Part shown: positions 22,708 through 31,046 of the stretch, piece after piece
Position numbering within the stretch: position 1 is the first letter of the stretch
Layout of the letters: each line of letters begins with the position of its first letter
Origin: Kiritimatiellia bacterium
Lineage (GTDB): Bacteria; Verrucomicrobiota; Kiritimatiellia; RFP12; DVOR01
Length of the DNA: 38,372 nt
Assembly (NCBI GenBank): GCA_900771325.1
Contig: CAAGNN010000190.1
Span: 1 to 38,372 of the forward strand
Direction: 5' to 3'
The notes under the pieces: model-generated
The model's input: the letters and a program-made list of their open reading frames with translations, nothing else
Database searches by the model: none
Told to the model about the DNA's origin: nothing
Made by a program: the position numbers and the translations under genes

Positions 22708-25410
22708 ATGGCAACTAAGAAAGCCGCCGCGAAGGCGCCTGCAAAGGCCGCGGCCCCTGTGAACCCCGCCAAGCCCGTGGTCGATGAAGCCGCGCAGCTG
22801 GCCGAACTCGATGCGTTGATGGAGCGCGTGAAGAAGGCTCAGGCCATCTACGCCACCTATACGCAAGAGCAGGTCGACAAGATCTTCCGCGAGTGCGCGC
22901 TCTCTGCTTGCGCCCACCGTATCGAACTGGCGAAGATCGCCGTCGAAGAGACCGGGATGGGCGTGGTGGAAGACAAGGTCATCAAGAACCACTTCGCTTC
23001 CGAATTCATCTACAACTCCTACAAGAACGCCAAGACCTGCGGCGAGTTGGAGTATGACGCGACCTACGGCATCCGCCGCATCGCCGAGCCCATCGGCATC
23101 ATCGCCGGTATCGTCCCGACCACCAACCCCACCTCCACGGCCATCTTCAAGGCGCTCATCGCCCTCAAGACCCGCAACGGTATCGTCTTCTCGCCGCACC
23201 CGCGTGCCAAGCGCGCCACCTACGAAGCGGCGATGATCATCGAGCGTGCGGCTGTCCGCGCCGGCGCCCCGGAAGGGATCGTTGGCTGCATCAAGGAGCC
23301 GACGATGGCCCTCTCGGCCGCGCTGATGCACCACAAGTACACCAACCTCATCCTCGCCACCGGCGGTCCGGGCATGGTGCAGGCGGCCTACTCTTCGGGT
23401 AAGCCGGCCCTGGGCGTGGGCGCGGGCAACACCCCGGCGCTCATCGACGAGACGGCCCACTACAAGATGGCGGTCTCCTCGATCCTGATGTCCAAGACCT
23501 TCGACAACGGTATGATCTGCGCCTCCGAGCAGGCGGTCATCGTGGTCGACAGTATGTATGAGACCGTCAAGCAGGAGTTCCTCGCCCGCGGCGCTTACAT
23601 CCTTAGCCCCGCCGAGCGCAAGAAAGTCTCCGAGGTGATCTTCGTCGATGGCCACCTCAACGCCAAGATCGTCGGCCAGCCGGCGTGGAAGATTGCCGAG
23701 ATGGCCGGCCTCTCCGTGCCCAAGGAAGCCAAGGTGCTCATCGGCGAGACCAAGGAGATCACGATGGGCCCCGAAGAGCCCTTCTCGCACGAGAAGCTCT
23801 CGCCCGTCCTGGCCCTCTACCGCGCCAAGAACTTCGAGGAAGGCACCCTGATGGCCAAGAAGCTCATCGAGGGCGGCGGCCTCGGCCACACCTCGGTGCT
23901 CTACACCTCCCCGGCCAACACCGACCGCATCAAGAGCTACGGCTCGATCGTCAAGACCGGCCGCGTGCTCGTCAACATCCCCGCCTCGCAGGGTGCGATT
24001 GGCGACCTCTACAACTTCAAGCTGGCGCCCTCGCTGACCCTCGGTTGCGGCAGCTGGGGCGGCAACGCCGTCTCTGAAAACATTGGAATTAAGCACCTTA
24101 TGAACATCAAGACCATTGCCGAGCGCCGCGAGAATATGCTCTGGTTCAAGGTTCCGCCGAAGGTTTACTTCAAGTACGGCTGCCTGCCCTTCGCCCTGCG
24201 CGAAATCACCGGCCGCAAGCGCGCCTTCCTCGTCACCGACAAGCCGCTCTTCGACCTGGGCTACACCGAGAAGGTGACCAGCGTCCTCGAGGATATGGGC
24301 ATGGATGTGGAGATCTTCTACGAAGTCAAGCCCGACCCGGACACCGACACCATCGAAGAAGGCCTCAACCGGATGAACTCCTTCAAGCCCGATGTCATCA
24401 TCGCCCTCGGCGGCGGCTCGCCGATGGACGCTGCCAAGATGATGTGGCTGCGCTATGAGAACCCCGAGGCCAAGTTCGAGGATATGGCCATGCGCTTTAT
24501 GGACATCGAGAAGCGTATCTACACCTTCCCGAAGCTCGGCGCCAAGGCCATTATGGTCGCCATCCCCACCACCTCGGGCACCGGCTCGGAAGTAACGCCC
24601 TTCGCCGTCGTCACCGACTCGCGCACCCACAAGAAGTACCCGATCGCCGACTACGCGCTGACGCCCGATATGGCCATCGCCGATCCCGAGCTCGTCCTCT
24701 CGATGCCCCGCGGCCTGACCGCTGCCTCCGGTATCGACGCGTTGGTGCACGCCCTTGAAGCGATGGTCTCCGTGCTCTCCACCGAGTGGTCCAACGCCCT
24801 CTCGCTGGAAGCCGCCCGCCTGGTCTTCAAGTACCTCAAGCTCAGCTACGACGAAGGCGCCTCCAACAAGAAGGCCCGCGAGAAGATGCACTACGCTTCC
24901 AACATCGCCGGTATGGCCTTCGCCAACGCCTTCCTCGGCCTCTGCCACTCGATGGCCCACAAGCTCGGCGCGAAGTACAACATCCCGCACGGCATCGCCA
25001 ACGCCCTGCTCATCTGCGATATCATCCGCTACAACGCGGTTGAGAATCCCTCCAAGCAGGCCATCTTCCCGCAGTACACCTACCCGATGGCCCGCAGCCG
25101 CTATGCGCGCGTTGCCGATGTCCTCGGTCTGGCCCACGGCGGCACGGATGCTGAGAAGGTCGAAGCCCTCGTCGCCGGCATCGAGCAGCTCAAGAAGTCG
25201 GTCAACATCCCCGACTCCATCCAGGCCTGGGGCGTGCCCGAGGAAGAGTTCCTCCGCAACCTCGACTCCCTCTCCGAGGACGCCTTCGATGATCAGTGCA
25301 CCCCGGCCAACCCCCGCTACCCGCTGATCCCCGAGATCCGCGAGATCTACCTCAAGGCCTACTACGGCCCGAAGTACAAGGCCGCCGAGGGCGCTCCCAA
25401 GATCTGGTAA
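22708..25410 (+). CDS. adhE: Bifunctional acetaldehyde-CoA / alcohol dehydrogenase AdhE
   Basis: 900 residues. Converts acetyl-CoA to acetaldehyde and then ethanol, reoxidising two NADH, as in fermenters. The N-terminal CoA-acylating aldehyde dehydrogenase has TTNPTSTAIFK, the nucleotide loop TGGPGMVQAAYSSGKPALG and catalytic C271 in FDNGMICASEQ. The C-terminal iron-dependent alcohol dehydrogenase (from about 470) has ALGGGSPMDAAKMMW, TSGTGSEVTPFAV and metal-binding histidines in DALVHALEA and LCHSMAHKLGAKYNIPHG. ATG at 22708 is chosen because AAAGGAG lies 6 nt before it; the in-frame TTG at 22690 would contain that site. Residues 2-30 are an Ala/Lys/Pro-rich extension absent from typical AdhE. 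Codon use is strongly C-ending, fitting high expression. Confidence 0.97.
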   Translation: MATKKAAAKAPAKAAAPVNPAKPVVDEAAQLAELDALMERVKKAQAIYATYTQEQVDKIFRECALSACAHRIELAKIAVEETGMGVVEDKVIKNHFASEFIYNSYKNAKTCGELEYDATYGIRRIAEPIGIIAGIVPTTNPTSTAIFKALIALKTRNGIVFSPHPRAKRATYEAAMIIERAAVRAGAPEGIVGCIKEPTMALSAALMHHKYTNLILATGGPGMVQAAYSSGKPALGVGAGNTPALIDETAHYKMAVSSILMSKTFDNGMICASEQAVIVVDSMYETVKQEFLARGAYILSPAERKKVSEVIFVDGHLNAKIVGQPAWKIAEMAGLSVPKEAKVLIGETKEITMGPEEPFSHEKLSPVLALYRAKNFEEGTLMAKKLIEGGGLGHTSVLYTSPANTDRIKSYGSIVKTGRVLVNIPASQGAIGDLYNFKLAPSLTLGCGSWGGNAVSENIGIKHLMNIKTIAERRENMLWFKVPPKVYFKYGCLPFALREITGRKRAFLVTDKPLFDLGYTEKVTSVLEDMGMDVEIFYEVKPDPDTDTIEEGLNRMNSFKPDVIIALGGGSPMDAAKMMWLRYENPEAKFEDMAMRFMDIEKRIYTFPKLGAKAIMVAIPTTSGTGSEVTPFAVVTDSRTHKKYPIADYALTPDMAIADPELVLSMPRGLTAASGIDALVHALEAMVSVLSTEWSNALSLEAARLVFKYLKLSYDEGASNKKAREKMHYASNIAGMAFANAFLGLCHSMAHKLGAKYNIPHGIANALLICDIIRYNAVENPSKQAIFPQYTYPMARSRYARVADVLGLAHGGTDAEKVEALVAGIEQLKKSVNIPDSIQAWGVPEEEFLRNLDSLSEDAFDDQCTPANPRYPLIPEIREIYLKAYYGPKYKAAEGAPKIW

Positions 25411-25432
25411 GCCCGCTTACCTCATCACCCAA

Positions 25433-25468
25433 AGCACGAGGACCGTTCGCGGTCCTCGTGCTTTTTTT
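25433..25468 (+). terminator. Rho-independent terminator of adhE
   Basis: 13-bp perfect stem AGCACGAGGACCG / CGGTCCTCGTGCT closed by a TTCG tetraloop and followed by a T7 run. Confidence 0.95.
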
Positions 25469-25547
25469 AGCAACCACAAAGGACACACAGGGCACAAAGA
25501 AAGGCACGTAGGAAAAGGTGGCAACAAGGCACGCAGGAAAAGGTGGT
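25469..25547. repeat. CACAAAG-rich direct repeats, second locus
   Basis: AGCAACCACAAAGGACACA, GGGCACAAAGAAAGGCACG, then two AAGGCACGNAGGAAAAGGTGG-type units. It shares its first 14 bases with the block at 20671. Confidence 0.7.
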
Positions 25548-25558
25548 TAGAGTGGGGG

Positions 25559-25640
25559 GATGTGGGGGCTACTCGCCCCCACGCCCCTCGGGAGCGCGGG
25601 GCGCTCCACCCCGGCGCAAGTGCGCAACGCGCGCTTGCAC
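25559..25640 (-). repeat. Family A element, copy A10 (inverted)
   Basis: TGTGGGGGCTACTCGCCCCCACG, GGAGCGCGGGGCGCTCC and GCAAGTGCGC-AAC-GCGCGCTTGC. The first stem sequence differs from other copies but still pairs. A TGTGGAACA half-site follows at 25757. Confidence 0.8.
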
Positions 25641-25792
25641 ACTGGAAGGGCACCCAGGGCCGCAGGTTTTGCAGGGCCGCGTCCTCGCGGCCCACACCCA
25701 AGGCCACCGGGGACGGCAGCCATCAGGACGAGCCATCTAGGCTAGGTGAAATAATCTGTGGAACAAGCGGAAAAGCGAAGAGCCAACGCAAG

Positions 25793-25839
25793 TTATCAAC
25801 AGAAACTGTCGATAACCCTGTTCATAACCCTGTCGATAA
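25793..25839. other. Dispersed DnaA-box-like cluster next to family G
   Basis: TTATCAACA (25793), TGTCGATAA (25807), TGTTCATAA (25819) and TGTCGATAA (25831), running straight into locus G5, as at 8719-8850. Confidence 0.6.
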
Positions 25840-25845
25840 CTCCAC

Positions 25846-26052
25846 CCGCCCCGGGTCGCCCTCGAACCCGGGGCGGATGCGAGGCAAACCTGGGGCGACC
25901 CGCCCCTCGACTCGGGGCGGGTCGCTCTCGAACCCGGGGCGGGTCGCTCTCGAACCCGGGGCGGGTCGCTCTCGAACCCGGGGCTAGTCGCCCTCGAACC
26001 CGGGGCGGATGCGAGGCGAACCCGGGGCGGGTCGCCCTTCGACTCGGGGCGG
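25846..26052. repeat. Family G tandem repeat, locus G5
   Basis: About nine 22-bp-period units; the central ones (AACCCGGGGCGGGTCGCTCT with a CG end) are identical, the edges diverge to ATGCGAGGC-type linkers. The repeats are direct with no unique spacers. Confidence 0.9.
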
Positions 26053-26460
26053 GTTCTTCTATGGCACCTGCCCTGGCCGGTGGCATCGCGTCTCAGGGAA
26101 GGTAGCCAAAACGCGCATCCAGCTCGTCAGTACGCCATTGATTCTATCAGGTCACGCCTTGATAGTCTGTGTAGCAGTGTCCGCCTCATCCTTCATTGTT
26201 CCCTGTTGCAGCAATTCCTCCGCTCCAAATCAAGCGCCCAATAGGTAAACCCGCTGATACTTTAGGAGAAGGGTCAAACTTTTTTTGGAAACACTTCCTC
26301 CGTCGCGGTATGCGCTTGAGTGCCTGCCCATTGCCAACCCTTGATTCTCCCCACGTCCTCACTGGCCTTACGCCCTGCTCGCCCGCCAAAAGAACCCCGC
26401 CAACTCCGCTGATTCCCCAGACGATAAAAGAAGTATTTTTTTACTTGCATTTGCCCCACA
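26053..26460. other. Non-coding stretch, no gene recognised
   Basis: Lower GC than the rest of the window. Reading frames here are short and resemble nothing known. It marks the left edge of the AT-richer envelope-protein island. Confidence 0.5.
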
Positions 26461-26474
26461 CTCCTGCTACTATG
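26446..26474 (+). promoter_or_regulatory. Probable promoter of the envelope-protein unit
   Basis: TTGCAT, 17-bp spacer and TACTAT (26469-26474), preceded by a T-rich stretch. It would give a leader of about 100 nt. Confidence 0.55.
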
Positions 26475-26577
26475 ATGGTGTCTTTCGTGCCTCAAGTGGG
26501 GACTACGAAGGGCTGCTTAAACCGCCCCAAAGGCTTGATTTTACAGGCCTCGAGGGATGTCAGAAAGGAACAGGACC

Positions 26578-27294
26578 ATGAAGGCCAAAAGCATCTTACA
26601 GTGCGCAGCTCTGCTGACAGGGTTGCTGTTTTTAAACGTCCCTTTATTTGCAACAGTTGAAAGCGACATCGTCGGGTATACCGAGGTGACCCTCAAGCCA
26701 GGCTTCAATCTTTTGGCATTGCCTTTCGATGGGTTGGCCTCTGATACGGGGATTGACATCAAAACGGTTGTTCAGGGAACACCTACAAACCTCGACCAGA
26801 TTCAATACTGGGCGGATGGCAAGTTGGAGGTGTTGGTCTATTACGCTCGTAACAACGTGGGCTGGTGCTCTGGGCTCAATCCCGTTGCCGACAAATCGAT
26901 TTTCCTCTCCCCCGGTCAAGGGTTTTGGTATAAGTCAGCGGCAGCAGCGCCTGTCTCGGTAAGAATAGCCGGTCGGGTTGCCACAACTGGCGAAGAAACC
27001 ATTACTACAACCACGGGCTTTAACCTTATTGGCCCTCCTACGCCGCAAGCAGTCAAGCTCTCTGATTTGACCTTTAAGGTTAACAATATTGAAGGAGTCC
27101 CTAATCTGGCACAGATTCAGTATTGGAATGGGCAGAAGTTAGAGGTGCTCGTTTATTACACGCGTAATAATGTCGGTTGGTGCAGTGGGTTGAACCCTGT
27201 TGATATCACGCAGATTGAATTTCTGCCTACCGACGGCTTTTGGTTCGTCACGTCGACCACTGGCGTGACAATCACCTTCCCTTCCATTCTTTAA
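26578..27294 (+). CDS. Exported two-repeat protein of unknown function (copy A)
   Basis: 238 residues. Signal peptide MKAKSILQCAALLTGLLFLNVPLFA; the mature part starts TVESDIVGYTEVTLKPGFNLL, a pattern I associate with uncharacterised PVC-group exported proteins. Two internal repeats of about 100 residues share NLxQIQYW...KLEVLVYYxRNNVGWCSGLNPV and a GFW motif. The single cysteine in each WCSG could bridge the two repeats. AAAGGA lies about 10 nt before the ATG. It sits 17 bp upstream of a PEP-CTERM gene, so the two are probably co-expressed at the surface. Base composition is clearly more AT-rich than flanking genes. Function is unknown. Confidence 0.75.
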   Translation: MKAKSILQCAALLTGLLFLNVPLFATVESDIVGYTEVTLKPGFNLLALPFDGLASDTGIDIKTVVQGTPTNLDQIQYWADGKLEVLVYYARNNVGWCSGLNPVADKSIFLSPGQGFWYKSAAAAPVSVRIAGRVATTGEETITTTTGFNLIGPPTPQAVKLSDLTFKVNNIEGVPNLAQIQYWNGQKLEVLVYYTRNNVGWCSGLNPVDITQIEFLPTDGFWFVTSTTGVTITFPSIL

Positions 27295-27311
27295 CAATAG
27301 AAAGGTAAACA

Positions 27312-27860
27312 ATGAAACGCATCCTTATGCTTCTCTTGGTGTGCTCTGCCAGTTTGGCTTGCGCCGCCACTGTTGATTGGGCCTTTAATGGCGACTTCCC
27401 GACCGGACATACAGTTAGTGCGGGGAATAAGGCAATTCTTTTTGCCAGCGTTGCCTCGAATGGCGATGTGTACAACACGCTCGCTACCGCTATTAAGGGC
27501 AACAACTTTGCTGCAGTGACCTCTTATACTGCAGCGACGACTTCTGTTGTAGAGCATCCGTTGTTTGGGCCTGTGGTCGCTGAGCCGCTAACGTTTGGCA
27601 ACATCCAAACAGATGTTGGTGCTGCCGGTGTTTACAACTTTTATGTGGCAATCTTCACTGCCGATAATCCGGGAAACGGCGACTACTTTATCCTAACGGA
27701 TGCGAAGAAAGCCACAACTTCTACGGATACCTCGGTTACAGCGCTCACCTTTGATCGTGCGAGCGCGGATGGTTGGATGCAGATTGTGCCCGAGCCGACG
27801 GTGTTGGCGTTGTTGGCGTTGGGGGTGGCTGGCCTGGCGTTGAAGCGTAAGCAGTTCTAA
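27312..27860 (+). CDS. PEP-CTERM sorting-domain protein (copy B)
   Basis: 182 residues. Signal peptide MKRILMLLLVCSASLACA, a core of about 130 residues (ATVDWAFNGDFPTGHTVSAGNKAILFAS, shown in part), then the C-terminal VPEPTVLALLALGVAGLALK with a basic tail: the PEP box, hydrophobic span and Arg/Lys end recognised by exosortases. Such proteins are cut and moved to the cell surface. No exosortase gene is in this window. The gene follows copy A by 17 bp and has a paralogue in mirror-image orientation at 27938. Confidence 0.85.
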   Translation: MKRILMLLLVCSASLACAATVDWAFNGDFPTGHTVSAGNKAILFASVASNGDVYNTLATAIKGNNFAAVTSYTAATTSVVEHPLFGPVVAEPLTFGNIQTDVGAAGVYNFYVAIFTADNPGNGDYFILTDAKKATTSTDTSVTALTFDRASADGWMQIVPEPTVLALLALGVAGLALKRKQF

Positions 27861-27879
27861 TCCCAGTTCATAATACTGC

Positions 27880-27911
27880 AAACGGCGCGCAAGTTCCTTG
27901 CGCGCCGTTTT
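27880..27911. terminator. Bidirectional terminator at the centre of the inverted duplication
   Basis: 14-bp perfect stem AAACGGCGCGCAAG / CTTGCGCGCCGTTT with loop TTC and T4; the A/T ends let it serve both convergent units. Confidence 0.9.
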
Positions 27912-27937
27912 GTTGTCCAATGTGAGGCGTAAGGCCG

Positions 27938-28486
27938 TTAAGCAACCTTCCGCTTGAGCGCCAATCCGGCAACACCAAGCGCCAGCAACGCCAGCACCGT
28001 TGGTTCAGGAACATCGGCAATCTGCGTCCACTCGCCAACCTCGGCGAAGTCGAGTGCAACAGCAGAGGTGGGATCATCGGTAACGGTTTCGCGGATGGCT
28101 ACCTCCGTCATAACGAACCAATCCCCTGGAACAGGATCAGCCGCCACATTGAAGATGGCCACATAAAAGTCGTAGGTGCCCGCCGTAATGGTCGAAGAGA
28201 TATAATCTGCATCCGCAGTTGCAACTGCGAACCCACCACCATCTGCAATCGTCGTTGCCGTACCAACAGTGTACGTCGCCACTGTGTCGAAATCGGCACC
28301 CTGAATAGCATTAAAGATTGTGTCGTGCATTCCAGTTGACGACGAGGCTAAAAGAATGGCCTTGCAACCTTCAGCCAAACCATGACCCGTGAGCGGAGTA
28401 GAACCCGAGTAAAGCCACTGAACTGTTGCGGCCTGAACCGTAATTGTCGCCGCCAAGGCGATGAGAAGTGTCAGAACTTTCTTCAT
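27938..28486 (-). CDS. PEP-CTERM sorting-domain protein (copy B')
   Basis: 182 residues, the same length as copy B. Signal peptide MKKVLTLLIALAATITVQA, then ATVQWLYSGSTPLTGHGLAEG, YDFYVAIFNVAADPVPGDWFV (compare YNFYVAIFTADNPGNGDYFI in B) and the identical tail VPEPTVLALLALGVAGLALK. The cores have diverged while the tail is unchanged. AAAGGAAGG precedes the ATG by about 7 nt. It lies 27 bp downstream of the truncated copy A', so the unit order A-B is kept on the opposite strand. Confidence 0.85.
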   Translation of the reverse strand: MKKVLTLLIALAATITVQAATVQWLYSGSTPLTGHGLAEGCKAILLASSSTGMHDTIFNAIQGADFDTVATYTVGTATTIADGGGFAVATADADYISSTITAGTYDFYVAIFNVAADPVPGDWFVMTEVAIRETVTDDPTSAVALDFAEVGEWTQIADVPEPTVLALLALGVAGLALKRKVA

Positions 28487-28513
28487 TATTAACCTTCCTT
28501 TCGTTAAAGTCTA

Positions 28514-29185
28514 TTACTCCGCCGCCATCGTGAGCGGGAATGTGATGGTCACATTATCCGCAGTTCTGTTGTAGAACCAAAAACCTTCCGCTGGGACAAA
28601 GGTCTTCATCGTCTCTTCAGTCAAAAGCGTAAGACCTTTGCACCATCCGCCCTTTGCCGTGCGATAGGTCAAGATTTGCAACTGAGTGCCATCCCAATAC
28701 TGGACTTGCGAGAGGTTCGGAGCACCTTCAGTATCGCCCACCTTGAAGGAGATGTCAGAGAGCGCGAAGGTCTTCGGCACCACTGGGCCCACCAAGGTAT
28801 AGCCTGCACCAACCGTCACCGACTGCCCAGTCGCAGAGGTCTCGACGCGCCCGGAAACCGTTAACGTATTGTCATCGGCTGCCTTAGAGTAATACCAAAA
28901 GCCCTGCCCAGGCGAGAGCATCACAGCGCCATCCGCCAAGAGGGTCAACCCCCTACACCAGCCGCCTTTGGCCGTGCGATAGGTCACAATCTGCAACTTT
29001 GTGCCATCCCAGTACTGAATCTGGTCAAGATTGGTCGGTGTGCCCGAGAGAAGTGTCTTGACATCGACCTGGTCGTTCGTGAGGTCGTTGAAGGGCAGCG
29101 AAAGAAGATTGTAGCCCGGCTTAATCGTCACATTGGTGTACCCGACGATGTCGCTTTCGACTGTTGCAAATAAAGGGACGTTTAA
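28514..29185 (-). pseudogene. Signal-peptide-less copy A' of the two-repeat protein
   Basis: Homology to copy A starts exactly at TTAAACGTCC (29185 here, 26632 in copy A) and runs to the end: NVPLFATVESDIVGYTNVTIKPGY, NLDQIQYWDGTKLQIVTY, GGWCRGL, and a second repeat. The first 18 codons of copy A, the start codon and the signal-peptide core, are missing; upstream in-frame sequence has no usable start. The first 45 bases of shared sequence are nearly identical, so the event is recent or converted. Translation could start at a GTG at 29131, giving 205 residues without export signal. No stop or frameshift interrupts the rest. Confidence 0.7.
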
Positions 29186-29309
29186 TTGGCCGGGGGAGGG
29201 AGGGGGATTGCGGCTAGTGAGGAGAGGGGCTAGCTCGGTTTTGGGGCGGCTGCTTTGCCGGGTTTGCGCCGTTGGGGTTTCTCCTGCGCGCCGATGGGGG
29301 CGGTTGTGA

Positions 29310-29315
29310 TATAGT
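29310..29315 (+). promoter_or_regulatory. Extended -10 of the AAA/PD-(D/E)XK gene
   Basis: TGATATAGT, followed 22 bp later by the ATG with AAAGGAG between. The rest of 29186-29309 holds nothing recognisable. Confidence 0.45.
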
Positions 29316-29337
29316 ATGCGTTGGAAAGGAGTTCGCG

Positions 29338-30924
29338 ATGGCCTTAATCAATGTACAGAGTTCTGAGTTCCCGCTAATTCGCGAGAAGCAGGTAGTCTAT
29401 GTCGATAAGACCGATTACTTCTATCGGCTTATCCAAGCAGAGAACTCGGCCTCGAGCACCTTCTTCTTGGCGCGGCCGCGGCGCTTTGGCAAGTCGCTGA
29501 TGATCTCCACCTTCAAGGCCATCTTCCAAGGCCGGCGCGACCTCTTCGACGGGCTGGCCATTGCCAAGACCGACTACGACTGGCAGCCGTGGCCGGTGTT
29601 GCACTTCGATCTCTCGACGGCGCTGGGCCAGCGTTATGAGGAGATTGAGACCTCTTTCAACAATATGGCGAACAGCGCATTTAAGGCGCATCCAGGCTTT
29701 GTTGCGAGTGATTCGGGGAAAGACAACTTCACGAATGTACTGGAGGCCTACGAGCGCGCCGGCAAGCAGGTGGTGCTCCTGATTGACGAATACGATGCGC
29801 TCATCTGCCACACGCTGGATGACCCGGCGAAGTGCGAGAAGGTCCGCCAGTTGGTGGGGAACTTCTACGCGGTGATGAAGGGCCACCAAGCGGCCATTCG
29901 CTTTGCGATGATTACCGGCATCTCTAAGTTTGCCTCCCTGGCGGTCTTCTCTGGGCTGAATAATATCATCGACCTCACCTACAAGAAAGCGTTCGCCGCA
30001 ATGCTCGGCTACACTCAGGCCGAGTTGGAGGCGAACTTTGGCGAGCACCTCGACCGCCGCGCCCAGGAGATGGGGCTCTCCAAGGCCGACTTTATGGCCG
30101 GCCTTGCCCACTGGTTTAATGGTTACCACTTCTCCATCGCCTCCGAGGTCTCGGTCTATAACCCGGTGGCCATCGCCCGAACGCTTACCTCCGATTGGTT
30201 CGACTTTGAGGGAGAATGGACGACCACCGGCCGCCCCTCGATGCTCACGAAGTTTCTGCGCCGCGACGATTTGCTCAAAATCGACTTCCAAAAGCCCATC
30301 TACGCCTCGCGGAGCAACTTGGAGACCCCCTCGCAGATTGTCGCCCTCTCGCCCGTTGCCGTGCTCTATCAGACTGGCTATCTGACGCTGGCGGGCTACG
30401 ACCGCGCCTCGGGGAACTACATCCTGCGCATCCCCGACGAGGAGGTCCGCCGCGACCTGATGGCCTTCCTCTGCGAGCTCACCATCTCCTCCGATGCCAC
30501 GCGCGAGGATGCCCGCGCCCATGTCGCCCTCAATTCTCTTGACGACCTCCTCAATGTCGATCTCTATGAGATGTACGCCCAGTGCCACTACGGTCCCACC
30601 GAGACGCGCATCCAGGAATACAACTACCAGCGCATCCTCCAGGTCCTCTTCTGGTCGCTCGGCTACGACCCTATTGTCGAGCCAACGCAGTCTTCTGGCA
30701 AGCATGCCGACCTGGTTGTCAAGGCGGGGGATGTCATCTTTGTCTTTGAACTCAAGAGCGATGGCACCACCGCCGAAGAGGCCCTCGGGCAGATTAAGGA
30801 CCGTGGCTACGCCACGCCCTACCTTCACGACGGCCGCCCGATCGCAATTGTGGGCCTCTCCTTCCACAAAGGCCAACGCGAACTCCAGGGCGTGGCCTAC
30901 GAAGTCCTCCCCTCCCTCGCGTAG
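29338..30924 (+). CDS. AAA-ATPase-like / PD-(D/E)XK nuclease-domain protein
   Basis: 528 residues of the AAA-ATPase-like (DUF1703) type widespread in gut bacteria. The N-terminus FPLIREKQVVYVDKTDYFY is characteristic. A Walker-A-like RPRRFGKS is at 46-53 and Walker B VVLLIDEYDAL has D150/E151. The C-terminal 100 residues carry a PD-(D/E)XK core: D458 in GKHADLVV and E471-x-K473 in VFVFELKSD. The family is expanded in many genomes and its role is not established; it is suspected to be mobile or defence-related. ATG at 29338 has AAAGGAG about 7 nt upstream; the open extension to 29272 is rejected. Confidence 0.9.
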   Translation: MALINVQSSEFPLIREKQVVYVDKTDYFYRLIQAENSASSTFFLARPRRFGKSLMISTFKAIFQGRRDLFDGLAIAKTDYDWQPWPVLHFDLSTALGQRYEEIETSFNNMANSAFKAHPGFVASDSGKDNFTNVLEAYERAGKQVVLLIDEYDALICHTLDDPAKCEKVRQLVGNFYAVMKGHQAAIRFAMITGISKFASLAVFSGLNNIIDLTYKKAFAAMLGYTQAELEANFGEHLDRRAQEMGLSKADFMAGLAHWFNGYHFSIASEVSVYNPVAIARTLTSDWFDFEGEWTTTGRPSMLTKFLRRDDLLKIDFQKPIYASRSNLETPSQIVALSPVAVLYQTGYLTLAGYDRASGNYILRIPDEEVRRDLMAFLCELTISSDATREDARAHVALNSLDDLLNVDLYEMYAQCHYGPTETRIQEYNYQRILQVLFWSLGYDPIVEPTQSSGKHADLVVKAGDVIFVFELKSDGTTAEEALGQIKDRGYATPYLHDGRPIAIVGLSFHKGQRELQGVAYEVLPSLA

Positions 30925-30974
30925 TGTCTGAGTGCATAGCTCGCTAACTGCTTGTAGGTAAGCGCATTTTTTGG

Positions 30975-31004
30975 TTGACTTGCGGGGTGGGGGCGTGCTA
31001 CTAT
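30975..31004 (+). promoter_or_regulatory. Promoter of the small basic protein gene
   Basis: TTGACT (30975-30980), 18-bp spacer, TGC then TACTAT (30999-31004). Predicted leader about 36 nt. Confidence 0.65.
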
Positions 31005-31046
31005 GTGAGGACTTTTGGACCCTTTGTATACACTGGAGGTTTTGAT

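Noticed and set aside
20855..22714. Long open frame on the minus strand over dnaA
   Set aside because: Antisense shadow of dnaA with repeat-derived ends.
25846..26052. Possible CRISPR array at locus G5
   Set aside because: Units are direct tandem repeats of 22 bp with no unique spacers and no cas genes nearby.
26196..26660. Open frame of about 150 codons before the envelope-protein unit
   Set aside because: It overlaps the promoter and start of copy A in another frame, has no ribosome-binding site and no recognisable content.
26578..29185. Local exosortase for the PEP-CTERM proteins
   Set aside because: No multi-pass membrane protein with exosortase motifs was found in the window.
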